Shown: positions 11,848 to 22,749, counted from the stretch's first letter. The stretch is 64,000 nucleotides of DNA from Phialocephala subalpina (GCA_900073065.1 FJOG01000005.1:2083863-2147862); one strand, 5' to 3'. Numbers and translations are program-made. Notes: generated by a model not told the origin, from the sequence alone.

Positions 11848-12572
11848 TGTGTCAATGTTGACCCTTTATCTTTGATCTTTGCCAAGTAAACTTCTTGTGG
11901 GATAAATAGGTAGGACAGGTGGAAATATATCGAGTTAGCAGAGAACAGTCAACTGACCTCTTACCCGGCAAGTAGCAACGCCTTAAATTATCCGGACCTC
12001 CACTCCAGGAACAGCAATTGAGAAAAGCAACGATAGGAAAGCTTTTCGTAAGACGTTCTAACACCTGTCCACGAATTAGAGGGGTTGTATCCCGACCTGT
12101 GCCCGGCAGCTCGAGATCGTGGCGGGGTCGGGGGACCTCTCGCCGACGAGGATGTTGCTCCACATGAAGCAGCTTTTCATGCGCACCAATCATGTTTTTG
12201 ATATTGACTTGTCCCTCCACTTTCACTTTATCCCCCACCGGAATACCCCTTCTAGCTACACGTGATGAGGTCGACTTTATCATCCCTGTAGTTTTTCGTT
12301 TTCGTTTTCACGTCTGGAACATGGTGGTGTGAAGAGATGGTTGCTGACAAAGTTCGCGTTATGAGGCTCACAACTCTCAAGCCGATATTCGGCTGCCCCG
12401 CAACTCCGCGACGACTGCTGACTCCGGCTGAGAGCGGATATCTCTTTTTCCATGTCCATGTCATAAAAAGTATCTGGAGACCATCAAGTAACAGCAGACA
12501 TTCGTATTGTACTCAGGCACTTCAATCACCTCCTTCATTCATCACCAGTTCTAGGACTTCTAGAAGCAGCAG
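11848..12572. other. Divergent promoter region between two dehydrogenase genes
   Basis: About 800 bases separate the minus-strand arabinitol dehydrogenase start from the plus-strand hydroxyacid dehydrogenase start. GC-rich C/G runs near 12,125-12,140 (GGCGGGGTCGGGGG) resemble CreA/Mig1 core sites, which would fit carbon-source control of the arabinose gene. This is a motif resemblance only. No RNA gene or convincing ORF was seen. Confidence 0.35.
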
Positions 12573-12644
12573 TTGGAAAGCAGCCCCACATTCAATATCA
12601 TCCCTCACTTCCCCGGCATCCCCGAAACGTCCGTATTCAGAGCT

Positions 12645-13757
12645 ATGCCTCCCATCCCTCCAGAACCCATCAAATTGGCAGTCCTAGACGACTACCAAGG
12701 AATCTCAGCCCCTCACTTCGAGCGTCTCAACCCAGCTTTCGATGTAACAATCTTCCGCGACACATTGCTGCCATACAATCATCCCTCCACTCCTGACAAT
12801 GTCAAACAAGAATTGGTGCAGAGACTTAAGTCATTCACAGTTATCTGTTCGATGAGAGAACGTACCCCGTTCCCGAAAGAGTTGTTGAAACAACTTCCCA
12901 ACCTAAAGTTTCTCCCCACAACCGGCCACCGAAATGCAGGCATCGACATGGCTGCGTGCAAGGAACTGGGGATTAAGGTCACTGGAGCTATGGGGACAGG
13001 AAGATCAGATAGCAACAAAGTAGCAGGCAAAAAACGCAAAGGACCAGATTCAACAACCCAACACGCCATAGCCCTAATCCTCGGCCTCGCTCGAGGTATA
13101 GCACAAGACGACAAAGTTGTGAAGGAGGGAGGATGGGAAACTGGTCTCGCTACTGGCCTTTCGGGGAAGAATTTCTCTACCCTAGGCCTTGGGAGATTGG
13201 GAGGAAATGTTGCAAAGATTATGCATTTAGCGTTTGGGATGAGAATTCTGGCCTGGAGTTCAAGTTTGACGCAGGAGAAGGCGGATGAGAAAGCGAGGGA
13301 GTTGGGGTTGGATGTTGAGGATGAGGAGGGGGAGAAGGCGTTTAAGGTTGTGAGCAAAGAGGAGTTGTTTAGAGAAGCGGATGTATTGAGTGTGCATTAT
13401 GTTCTATCTGAGCGTTCGAGGGGAATTGTTGGGAAGGAGGAATTGGGGTGGTTGAAGAAGAGTGCTTTGTTGGTAAACACTTCTCGTGGACCGCTCGTCG
13501 ATGAAGAAGCGCTGCAGGCTGCGTTGGAGAAGGGGGCTATCAGAGGTGCGGCATTGGATGTGTTTGAGATCGAGCCGTTGCCAAAGGACAGTGCGTGGAG
13601 GTCGACGAAGTGGGGAGAGAATGGAAGAGGGAGGTTGCTGCTGAGTCCGCATATGGGGTATGTTGAAGAAGAGACGTTGGGGAATTGGTATGAGGAACAG
13701 GTTGAGAATGTCGAGAGGTGGCATAAGGGTGAGGAGTTGCTCCATGTTTTGGCATAA
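12645..13757 (+). CDS. D-isomer-specific 2-hydroxyacid dehydrogenase family protein
   Basis: Single exon, 370 residues from the ATG at 12645 (MPPIPPEPIKLAVLDDYQG). An ATG at 12573 is in frame, but the 24 extra residues look non-conserved. The family reduces 2-keto acids to D-2-hydroxy acids, or the reverse, with NAD(P). Seen are the N-terminal substrate domain, the cofactor-binding region with a degenerate GLGRLGG motif, and the catalytic triad: Arg in NTSRGPLVDEEAL, Glu in ALDVFEIEPLP and His in LSPHMGY. A basic insertion (KVAGKKRKGPD) between the first domain and the cofactor domain is unusual in length. The exact substrate cannot be read from sequence. The protein is probably cytosolic, since no targeting signal is seen. 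Confidence 0.85.
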   Translation: MPPIPPEPIKLAVLDDYQGISAPHFERLNPAFDVTIFRDTLLPYNHPSTPDNVKQELVQRLKSFTVICSMRERTPFPKELLKQLPNLKFLPTTGHRNAGIDMAACKELGIKVTGAMGTGRSDSNKVAGKKRKGPDSTTQHAIALILGLARGIAQDDKVVKEGGWETGLATGLSGKNFSTLGLGRLGGNVAKIMHLAFGMRILAWSSSLTQEKADEKARELGLDVEDEEGEKAFKVVSKEELFREADVLSVHYVLSERSRGIVGKEELGWLKKSALLVNTSRGPLVDEEALQAALEKGAIRGAALDVFEIEPLPKDSAWRSTKWGENGRGRLLLSPHMGYVEEETLGNWYEEQVENVERWHKGEELLHVLA

Positions 13758-13764
13758 GGAGCAT

Positions 13765-13905
13765 TCTCAATCTCCCAGCCCTGGCTGGTGTTTCTCAAGT
13801 CTACATTGTCGGACAAGGACTATTTTTGGCCAAGGGAACGAGGCCTCGCTGCATCGTCTCAGCCTGTCTAAGAATATTCGGTTGCTTCATCGAAGGTGGG
13901 AGATT
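13765..13905 (+). repeat. Diverged duplicated segment, copy A
   Basis: Right after the dehydrogenase stop, sequence beginning TTCTCAATCTCCCA and continuing to GGGAGATT resembles 14106-14268 in the same order (TCTCAATCTCCCA, then GAGCAAGGAC/GACAAGGAC, then ACGAGGC, then GGGAGATT). Similarity is patchy. It could be an old local duplication or a dispersed repeat. Confidence 0.35.
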
Positions 13906-14105
13906 GAACAGGCTGCGTGTAAGGTCGTTCGTAGGAAGTAAGGGGAACGGAATCATTGAATGTAGTCGGGGTTCAAGGAACTCGTGGTGAAGCAGTTCTG
14001 TAGTATGAGAATTGCCTTGTGAGATGACCTTCTTGCTTTGTGATACTTGCTTTCCGAGTTTTATTCTGCTCCCTTGCCTGATTGTTCGTTATGCGAATAC
14101 TACTG

Positions 14106-14268
14106 GTTCAGCGTTCTCAATCTCCCAACCGTGCCTGTACATTCTTGGGCACCCTGTCCGAGCAAGGACAGTCGATGGGTCGACGTTCAGTATCAATGCA
14201 CCTAGGCGTACGAGGCATCGCAGCCACCAAGCCTCCTCGATTGTCCCGCCACGACTGGGAGATTAAGG
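14106..14268 (+). repeat. Diverged duplicated segment, copy B
   Basis: Partner of 13765-13905. The intervening 200 bases and the stretch up to 14,413 hold no gene I can support. Confidence 0.35.
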
Positions 14269-14413
14269 TTGCTGTAGTTCTTCACATACCACCCATATAG
14301 TGGTCCTCCCTGGGCTAATCGTTTACTTGCCGTTGCCTAGCAGTGGTGTCCTAGCAACGACAGGCGGCCATTTGGATACCTTGGGACATCACTACTTCGA
14401 TGCAGCTGGCACA

Positions 14414-15540
14414 CTAACCTTTAACCTTTGCCGCCTCCTCTGCTGTAGCACGTTTCTTCTTACTGTTTCGTCCCTGCTCTTGGTTATGAAGCTCTAGTCC
14501 CTGTTTCAAGCCCCAACCATAAACTTCCAGGAAGCGCTGAGATACTTCTTTCGCGGGGATTGAGGTAAGAGCACAAGTTGCTGTGATACCATCGGGCGTG
14601 GAGACGGAGACAGGGCATAGGACAACGAATGAAGAAGGATTAGGCGAATCGTGCACGCTTTACCATCTCGTAGACTAGTGTGAATCTTTCCACTAAGCCT
14701 TTCCGCGTGTCTCTAACGCAGATGGGACAAAGGGTGGGCCAGACAGTGAGGTGGTCTTGGGTGATCGCATAATAGCCACGGCTGCGAAACGCTTCGTCCT
14801 ATGCTGGGATGTGGTCAACGATGTGGCGATTTATGTTTTCTTCTTGTAAAACGAATCTCTGGCAGAAGGGACACCACCAAAACATGTGCGTAAACTGGAC
14901 TCCGGGTGTCTTTCCCCGGTACCCTTTAACTCTGATACAATGAGCTAAAAACAAGTGTTGAACGTGCTCTGTGTAGTACTGTGATTCGAATGGTGACGGT
15001 GGGCCGTGACACCCTCCAAAAGCACATTTGACCAGCGCTTTATTCCGACTTGGGAACAAGTTCTCAAGGTGAGTTCTAGCGTGGTAAATTGCTTTATCCG
15101 TCGACTTCTGGGTACTGCCATCGAAAACTTTGCTACACTTTTACACGGTTTCGTCAACCTGCTTCTTGACGGCGATCACCATCCGACTTCAGAATCATTG
15201 CTGTGCATTTCGATATTGGATATCGCTCGTTTAGCCCGGCAGCGAGTGATTGCAAGAACTCCTTTTTGTAGCACCGGAAAGCGTGTAATTCTTACCGCTC
15301 TACAGAGTGGAGATCTACCCCACAAAATCCGAAGGCGTATGAGCTGGGCAATGGTTCGGTGTTAGGGTGGAACATGCCACTAGGATGGAGTCCGCTGTAG
15401 CATTTCACCATCAGGTTCCCCAGTTCTGGGTTCTGAAAGCCAGAGCTTATACCGCATAGTACTACAGCTGCGATTCGTCGCCACGGCCTGAGGCTATTTT
15501 GGAGGCAGGCTCGAGCTGTGATTCGAAAGGTACTTCTAGA
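14414..15540 (-). pseudogene. Degraded C2H2/Cys-rich protein region, downstream part of a DUF3435-type element
   Basis: On the minus strand one frame (15182 to 14655) reads as a zinc-finger-like protein with Cys/His pairs: KCAFGGCHGPP, EHVQHLFLAH, WWCPFCQRF followed by NRHIVDH, and LCPICVRD. It is broken by TAA at 15141-15143 and TAG at 14799-14801. A further stop (TAA, 15292-15294) breaks a protein-like frame upstream, and a frame change near 14655 leads into a Lys-rich tail ending at 14414. All three stops are one C-to-T change from CAA or CAG. Together with the recombinase-like remains just upstream at 15.9-16.6 kb on the same strand, this suggests the 3' part of one dead gene: N-terminal tyrosine recombinase, C-terminal zinc fingers. 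Confidence 0.5.
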
Positions 15541-15906
15541 GGCAAAGAAGTACCTCCGATGGCGGGATCGAGGGCGAAGGGTGGGTTCGACAATATTTTT
15601 CCTGGACCTAGTGTATCCTTCCCAGGTATATCTCTCAACACAGATGCTACCTCAATCTGTCAGTTGCTGATCACGTGTAGCGTACTCTCCTTCCTTATGT
15701 AGACTAGCTCAGGGGTAATCTCACAGACCCTTATATCCCCATTCTCTCTCCCTAGCCTAGATCTGTAGATTTAACAATCAATTCTTTACCCATAAACTGC
15801 TGCTCTTACCGCGTAGTATCTAATACAATCTCTCGTTGGAAGAAACCCTGATATTCCTTCCGAAATTGTACTCTAAGCAAGCGCCTATGATATGCTTGGA
15901 TAAGTC
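15541..15906. other. Linker inside the degraded element
   Basis: AT-rich sequence between the zinc-finger-like and recombinase-like remains. No frame longer than about 65 codons and no motif was recognised. It is likely part of the same dead gene or element. Confidence 0.4.
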
Positions 15907-16560
15907 TTAGCCTAACTCTTTTACCGTGCTGATAGACTGATACTTCTGGACGATCTGGCCGTATAGTTCAGACTGCTCTTTCAGTAATTTAACAAGTTCC
16001 GGTTTTTGAAAAGCCGCGAGTATTCTTGCATTGCCTAGATATCTTGGTGCTTTTTCTTTGCGATTGAAAGCAATAGAGCCCATGATCTCCAAGTTTTCGG
16101 CCTTAACAGCTTGAAAGATCGCCTAGAAATCATTCGTAGGTCCTTATTTCGATAGTAAGACCAGTAAACGCTATCACGGTCCTTGTGACCCATCCGGGAT
16201 TCGCTTCTCTTCGCTACAATCCATTGCGAGTAGGTATGCTGCTCCACGACGCAAAAAACCCGAGAGGAGTCGACGTTCCAAGCCGAGGTAAACACCTAGA
16301 TCTACAAGATGGTTACCTACCCATTGATTTATTTGTAGGCTAGTCTTGAGTTCATGAATTCGCGAAATATAGCGGAAGACCCAATAAAAGTTAACGCTCG
16401 TCAGTGTCTCTCTGACAAAAGTACTTTTCAAACAGCAAGCATAGCTTACCGGCAAGTCTAGCGCGGAGCTTTTCATCTTTAAACGTGAGCCATATGGGGA
16501 CGGTCTAAACGGCTGTATATCTTCGAAAGATTTCAAGGAGTCGAAGACGCCATCAATGAT
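15907..16560 (-). pseudogene. Degraded DUF3435-type tyrosine recombinase (Starship-captain/Crypton-like)
   Basis: Three minus-strand frames together give the C-terminal half of a DUF3435 tyrosine recombinase. One frame has the helical core and the box with RRGAAYLLA (catalytic Arg region). A second continues with RMGHKDRDSVYWSYYRN, holding the Gly-His motif and the Tyr-rich nucleophile region. The third continues with NLEIMGSIAFNRKEKAPRYL to a stop at 15907. Frame changes lie near 16,200 and 16,130, and a TAG at 16123-16125 sits where Gln would fit. In the family such enzymes move large fungal elements (Starships) or Cryptons. This copy cannot make protein. It faces the degraded zinc-finger region downstream. 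No element ends were found. Confidence 0.6.
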
Positions 16561-16730
16561 TGCTAGAGTTGTGAGATGCCGCTTCGAGTCTTCTAATGCT
16601 AACTCGGTAGACAGGAACTTAAGAGGAACGGTTTTGTGTTTGGAGGTGTCTAGAACAGGGTTCTTGAGATCACCTTATCGCACTTTGGCCCGGAGTGTGA
16701 CGTCGCCCGACGAAGAGGTAAGAATATAGG

Positions 16731-16919
16731 TTAACGTTGCATTACGGTACCTATTATTAGCTCCGCTGCGCTACCTAGCCCTCTCATATCACATGTTATT
16801 GTTGACTCTCCGACTGTCGTTATCAGGCTTCGCCAGCCAAATAACGACATCGGAGTTGGAATACCCGGTACTATTTGGGAAAGTAAAGCGACAGTGGCGG
16901 AAAGAATAGAGAGCTTCAT
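16731..16919 (-). CDS. Short ORF with signal peptide, possible truncated secreted protein
   Basis: Sixty-two codons from the ATG at 16919. The start is a clear signal peptide (MKLSILSATVALLSQIVPGI), followed by TPMSLFGWRSL and STITCDMRGLGSAAEL, ending soon after. It is preceded by a good TATA-like box. A GTACCG near the 3' end could be a splice donor, so further exons may lie toward 16,700, but I could not join any. The dead recombinase element begins just downstream, so truncation by that insertion is also possible. I do not recognise the family. Confidence 0.4.
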   Translation of the reverse strand: MKLSILSATVALLSQIVPGIPTPMSLFGWRSLITTVGESTITCDMRGLGSAAELIIGTVMQR

Positions 16920-16973
16920 GTCGAAAATAATGCCAGATGTGACTTTGAAATGCTCTTGTCTGAAAGTCAATGG

Positions 16974-16985
16974 ACTATATATAGC
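16974..16985 (-). promoter_or_regulatory. TATA box of the short secreted ORF
   Basis: The minus strand reads GCTATATATAGTCC, about 60 bases upstream of the ATG at 16919, a typical distance. Confidence 0.4.
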
Positions 16986-17579
16986 TTCAGAGCTTTATAC
17001 AACACTGCCATCTAGAAATAGAAACGATCGATGTTTCTCCTGACATTGCCATTTATGATCATAAATGTCTGACTGTGTGTAAAAGTGTCTTTGGAAGGGA
17101 CAAGAAGGAAAACTCTTCCACGAATCAACGGATGACCACCTCGGTATTTTCTGAATGAACGAATCCTGTAGCGTGATGTATTTCATGGTCTCTTGTTCTG
17201 AATATACTGTTTGGCTCGTGGACTCTAGTGAAACAAATAAAGTGGTTTGGTTGTAGGGACATTATTCCATCCAGTCGGAATAATTCCTGCCGACCCCTGG
17301 TACGGCATTATTTCCCTGCAAAAATTCCGGGGTGGGCTACTCGGCGGAGTTTCTTTTAGCCTCTTGTGTTTAACCACTCACAAGAAAGCATTTAGTCTCT
17401 TACATTTTTGAGTTGGTGTCGAGAAATAATTCCGTGAATCAAGTTGCTTGCTCTGGAAGTTTGATTCGACTTTCGCTTAGGGCGACAGCAGGAGGAGTGC
17501 AACCAGTGATCGAGATTGATTCGGAACTTAAAATGGCAGTGCTTAGAAGTCAGGAAAAGAATTATACGAATCGCTTTAT

Positions 17580-17630
17580 ATTCGTGAATAGGTTAACCCA
17601 TTCGCAAATGGGGTAGTCTAATTCACGAAT
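17580..17630. repeat. Nested palindrome (10-bp outer arms, 6-bp inner arms)
   Basis: ATTCGTGAAT at 17580-17589 is the exact reverse complement of ATTCACGAAT at 17621-17630. Inside, CCCATT (17597-17602) pairs with AATGGG (17607-17612) around a four-base loop. The palindrome lies about 190 bases past the polygalacturonase stop. It could fold in RNA or DNA, or be the core of a small inverted-repeat element. The rest of 16,990-17,815 shows no gene. Confidence 0.55.
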
Positions 17631-17815
17631 TCAAAATATTCGTGGGTGGACCGGAACATACGTTTTCAGTCCATATTGTGAAATCTTCCTATACTTGATT
17701 CCTCCTAAACTATTTACACTATGGTCATCTCTGTGGCTATCATATCTATATAAATTCCAATTTTGTGCCTCTAAGAATACGTAATCGTACTTTCCGGCCT
17801 CAAACAAGTGCGTGC

Positions 17816-19252
17816 TTAGCAGGAGATCCCGCTCGGCGTATTCAGGCACGCAGTTGACTGTTCACCTCCAGTTACCTTTACATTCGACCACGACCAGTTT
17901 GAGCAAGATCCTGAGCCACACTCGATGAGAATCTGGGTTGCGCCACTATCCACGTACCCGGTGACATTGCTCAACTGGAAATTCGTGATAGTCACACCGT
18001 TCGTCGGCTGGTGCTTAGTACCTCCATACGACTGGTCGACCAAAATCCCGTAATCTGTGCCACCGTTGATGGTGATACCACGGTAGAAGATATCCGACAC
18101 GCTGGCAACGGCTCCAGAAACGGTCTTGATTCGCACAGACTGTTGCTGCTTCTCCGTAACTGTATTCTCAAAGGTCACATTGCGCACAACAGAGCCATTA
18201 GCTACGGAGCCGATCGAAAGCCCATGGCCTCCGGAGCAAAAGCCATTGGTCCAGTAGATGTTTGTCCCTGAGTTGACGTTCATGCAGTCGTCTTGGTTCC
18301 ACACCTTTACCCCAGTGAAGTATACCTGATCTGAATTATTGATGTTGAATCCGTCCGTGTTTTTGCCCTTTGAGGTACCGGCTGAATCGTCAATGGTGAT
18401 GTCTTTGACTGTCAGTCTTGTGACGCGGTTGATGCTAAAGGAGTTCTTGGGTGCGTTGCGAATGGTAATGCCCTCCAAAATCGAGTCGGTGAGGTCATTC
18501 GCCTTGAACAACTTTGGTTTGATCTTGCCGCCTCCTCCGCCTAGACCATCCCACCTACAAGTTTGGGCATCAGCAATTTCTTCTTTTGTTCCGTTTGCAG
18601 AGGGTACATTTTCTATGCGGGAATGTTTGTAAGACGTGTTACTTCCAGGACATGGCTTTTTATTGGGCCTGCTATGATGGTATACTTCTAACATCTGCCA
18701 GAAATGGTAGATAGTAGCTCCTGAAATTGCTTACCAGAGAGCGCCTTGGCCGTCTAGTACGGATCCTGGGTCACCTTTCACGGCGATTCTAAGAATTTAT
18801 TAGTTGTTTGGAAACTCATAGGTGAGAGTGAATGCCTCGCCATAGGACACTTACTGGTTCCCACTCACAGAGAAAAGGGGTCCCTCCCATTCCTCATACC
18901 CCCATGTAGTAGTCCCCTGGAAGATGACCTATAGCACTCATTAGATATATTCATGACCTCTTAAGACAAAATTTGTGTAACGAACATTCGTCCCATCATT
19001 AAGCTTTTCCAGATTTAGAGTAACTCCTGAGGGAACCGTGAGGGAGGACAGAACAATAGTAGAGCAAGACGTCTTCGACTTTGATGCTAACGAATACCCG
19101 CTCGACCCACTGAAGGTGCAAGTCGTATCTCTCCTGACAACAGCATCTTTTAGGCTCGGTGGCGGTGTTGGTTCAGGAGCAGTAACAGGACTGCCCAAAA
19201 CCATAGCACTGGCTAGAAGCGCAGCGAAAATTGTCACTGATGGCAGTAGCAT
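17816..19252 (-). CDS. Secreted endopolygalacturonase (GH28)
   Basis: Four exons join in phase: 19252-18986, 18928-18855, 18788-18735 and 18554-17816, giving 377 residues, the usual length. The enzyme hydrolyses alpha-1,4-galacturonan in plant pectin outside the cell. It has a signal peptide (MLLPSVTIFAALLASAMVLG), a propeptide ending in a dibasic VVRR before DTTCTF, and the parallel beta-helix. Active-site motifs follow in order: NTDGFN (about 197), NQDDC (about 218), GGHGLSIGS (about 240) and RIKT (about 273). After NQDDC the sequence is MNVNSG, where most family members have a small residue (Ala) in place of Asn. The third intron is long (180 bases); a missed small exon there is possible. 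It sits between degraded DNA tracts. Confidence 0.9.
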
Positions 19253-20546
19253 GGTTATGAATAGATGGAGAATGAAACGTATACAACGTCAAGATCTTGC
19301 ATAGTAAAATCTGGGGAAAGTTTTGCCTTTAAGCCCTGTTAGAAATGATTGCTGTCCCAGATGAATTGCAGATTATTGGTGGATAATATTGGCGCTCAAG
19401 AGTGAGGAGGTATTGTGGGGTATCCTTGAAACGGCAACCTCGCTGTTGCAACCTTACCTAATTAGGACATTTAGACGAAGATAGCCAAGTAACTTGGCTA
19501 TTCTAATGTCTTGTCTTTAGAAGCGTGTAAAAGCCAAGCCAAATATAAGTGTGACAACGCTGCCAATATGCAGCTGAAACGCTACTGTCACGTGGGTTGT
19601 CGCCAGTGTTTTAGGTTTGAGATATACATGGCACTTCTTGTATCTCCTTTTCTCCTCATCTATTGTTCTAAGGCATAGAGATGTTATTTGGTTTGAGTTT
19701 ATAGATGCACCTTTATTACAAAAGCAATCGAACCCTTAATCCTATCAATAACAATATAAGACCCCAGTTCTAGCCCCAGCTTCATTTCCCCAAGCAGAAT
19801 CCCGCTTACCGCTTGGTAGTATAATCAAACTCCCATTGGCCTGACGGTTAGGAATGTCATGTGCCTTATCATGTGAGCTAACACGTGACTATTCAGAATG
19901 CCCCTTTATATAATCGATTAAAAGAGACTTTTTAAGGAGTGATCGTTGCCCTTCAATGCAAATTGCCGACTCTTTGGCTTTTTATGGGGTTCTAATAACT
20001 GAAATAATCTGTAATGGTAGATTTCACATGTCACACAATAAGTCTGGCGACAGCTGTAACCTTAAGAGGGTCTAACCACTAATATGCTATGAGCTGATGA
20101 TCATACAAGCCTTGTTGCGGACTTCTCCATTTTGTGATTTTTAAAAACATATGTCAGCTGGACTTGCCAAGATGTGGCTGCATAGGGCTGAAGCGGGGTT
20201 GAAAATGGAAAGGAAAAGACCCGCTCTCAATTTTAAGTAGGGAGAATACTTTCATACTACTAGACGCTCGATATTCCACTTTCCTCTGCGTGGAACTAAA
20301 CTAGAACGCATTTGACAAGTCAGATATGGCGGATCTTTTAGGCGGATTTGTTGCACTAGGGTTGAGAGGCAACCAGCCGCCAGAGGCGAAGGTTAATGGA
20401 TGCCGGCGGTGGAGAGAAAAAGAAATGACCAAACCCATGGGGAGTTCGGAGGCTTCGCAGTGTTTGGACAAGGACTGAAAAACGTCACCTCTGATGTAAC
20501 TGCTGATGTTACACGTTTTGACACACAATTCTGCAGATATCGACTA
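19253..20546. other. Intergenic, mostly featureless
   Basis: Upstream region of the polygalacturonase and AT-rich DNA up to the HET relic. A 50-codon frame at 20326-20478 (MADLLGGFVALGLRG...) begins at an ATG and could be a 5' exon of the HET gene. I could not join it in phase, so it is not annotated as coding. Confidence 0.4.
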
Positions 20547-22409
20547 GTACAGCAAAGACCATCTAAAGCCGGAGTCAATCGACGAGCAGAGGGTAGGCAT
20601 CCCGACTGTTGTAGGCGATGCACGTCGTGGTGTCTTTGAGTTTGCTCAAAACATCCAGGGCATCACATACCAAAATAAAACTTTCTCTATCGACGCAGAC
20701 AAGGAAATCCGGATACTCAAACTCCTATCCTCAAGCGATGTCAAGACACTTATTGGCCTCGATATACCTGACGACCTGATATGCTGCGAGCTTATAAGAG
20801 TCAATTTCCAAGCCGAAGACAAGCTGAAGAAACAAGTACACTGCCTTGTCATGGACCTGGGGAAAGCAGCCTCGAGATCTTCCGATCATTGTGTTCCCGG
20901 GGAGTTGGAAGACCAGAACAGAAGGACATGATTTATTCAAGCTTTTGTCCAGTCCTCCCCTATTTGCTGCTCTTCGTGCACTTCGAAAGCGTGGCACATC
21001 TTTCGTTTGGATCGACCAACTTTGCATCAACCAAGACGCAGAAGATCCAGAGATGGGCCGGCAAATGGGGCGCATCGACGAAATATACACTCGTGCGGAG
21101 CAAACCTTGATCTGGCTGGGTGTACAGGATGAGCATACCCAAAATTTGCATATATTCTTGGCGTCCTTCCTGGAACAACAGAAAGAACAGCTGAGTGATT
21201 GGGTCAAAGAGAAGTCGGACATCAGAGAGAACTTTTTTACCGTCAGGACAGTCCCAGAGAGGGAGGCTGTAATAAAGTTTCTCAACCGGGAATGGTTTTC
21301 TCGAGTATGGATCTTCCAAGAGGCCGTACTTTCAACTAAGTTGGGCATTCTATGTGTGGACTTGGATTTCTCTTTCGACGATGTTATCAAATTAGCTAAC
21401 GCAGTCTTCCAAGCTGAAAATTCCGTTGGCGGCTATGCTCGATCACTCATGAAGACCACGCTGGGATACAACACACTTGATCTCATCAAACACGCAAAGG
21501 GTAATTGTGATTGCAGACCAAAATGTGCTTTATCAGAAAAGCTCCAGCCAGGTCGTCTTCTGGAGATGTTGTTAATTGTCTTGCAGCACCTCAGGGTGAC
21601 GAAGAAACAGGATCTGATCAACGCATTTCTCGGTGTTGTTTTTAAAGAACTACTCGAAGGGCAGTCAGGAAAGACTCTCAGCATACCCTAGCGATAAATC
21701 TGTTGAAGCGTGGAAACTAGCCGCTAAACATATAATCAAAACGACAAAATCCCCCGATATTCTCGCCGCGGCTTCCGGCGACAGCGGCATGTCCGACCTG
21801 GCCTCCTGGGTGCCAGACTGGTCTTGGTGTTTCCAATTCGCAAGCCCCATTACTCCACCTGAATTCCATACGTCATTTAAAGCGTCAGGTAATAGGTGCT
21901 GGGGAGTGGATACAGACAAAGTCGATCTCGAAAGGAACGAGCTGCACGTGCGCGGCATCGTCGTGGATTCGATATCAGGGTTTTCGAACCATACAATCCA
22001 GCATTACTTCATGCTGCCACTCCCGCGACAAAATGTACGCATTCTCAGGCTTCATGAACAGGTAAACTGGGTCACAGACAAGCTCTCTTCTGCAGCACAA
22101 GCACCCTCGAGGCCAGGCGAGGAATTGACACATGCGGTACTGCGCACCTTACTTGCGGATGGCGCTTTCGGTGACCAACAGCCTATTGACATGCACATAC
22201 ATGACTTGGTTGATATTTACGATCTCGACGATGAGATTGAGAAGAAGGATAGGCAAAATTCAGAGGACCGGATAATGCTGAACAAACTACGGCAATGGGG
22301 CTTTGTTACTCAGAAGAAGGGTCTTTTCCTCACTCGGAAGAATCTCCTAGGGCTTGCGGCCCTTACGGGAAGTGGTCCAAATTTTCTTGGAGCAAGGGAA
22401 GATGATTAA
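20547..22409 (+). pseudogene. HET-domain (heterokaryon incompatibility) protein, frameshifted
   Basis: Family members trigger programmed cell death on fusion of unlike hyphae. Canonical HET motifs are present: CELIRVNF, then YTALSWTWG, VWIDQLCINQ, DEIYTRAEQTLIWLG and REWFSRVWIFQEAVLS, followed by a long C-terminal region with LASWVPDWSW. Three reading frames are needed. The first changes near 20,826-20,840 between the CELIRVNF part and ALSWTWG. The second changes near 21,640-21,690, where the HET frame ends at a TAG and the C-terminal frame (YPSDKSVEAWKLAAKH) continues to 22409. No GT...AG intron fits either place. The 5' end is unresolved. Two frameshifts argue for a dead gene, though assembly errors are possible. 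Confidence 0.75.
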
Positions 22410-22749
22410 GTTTCGATATTTCATGGATCAAAAGTTCCTTGTATAATCAGAGCCGTGGGTGGCGGACGTTACCGCATGATCTGTCAGTGCTATCTTGATG
22501 GATGGATGAGGGAAGACGAAAACAAGTGGGACTGGGAGAAAGAGCCAGCCACAGAATGGAGCCTCATCTAGTGATCTGTTTCTCAGCATGCGTCTCGCCA
22601 ATTTTATAATTCCAAAAGTTCGGATTATTCTTTTTATCACGCCAAATTTGCAGCGATATTGGGTCATATGAACGATGATAGTTGGATACTGATATTATCT
22701 GATCTTAAATTATTTCATCGTCGCAGGTCGTATTTTGCAGCTTGTATCG
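22410..22749. other. Intergenic, no gene seen
   Basis: 3' flank of the HET relic. A 79-codon minus-strand frame (22428-22667) shows no recognisable content. Confidence 0.4.

Noticed and set aside
10680..19252. Secondary-metabolite gene cluster
   Set aside because: The neighbouring enzymes belong to primary metabolism or wall degradation; no polyketide synthase, peptide synthetase, terpene cyclase or pathway regulator is present.
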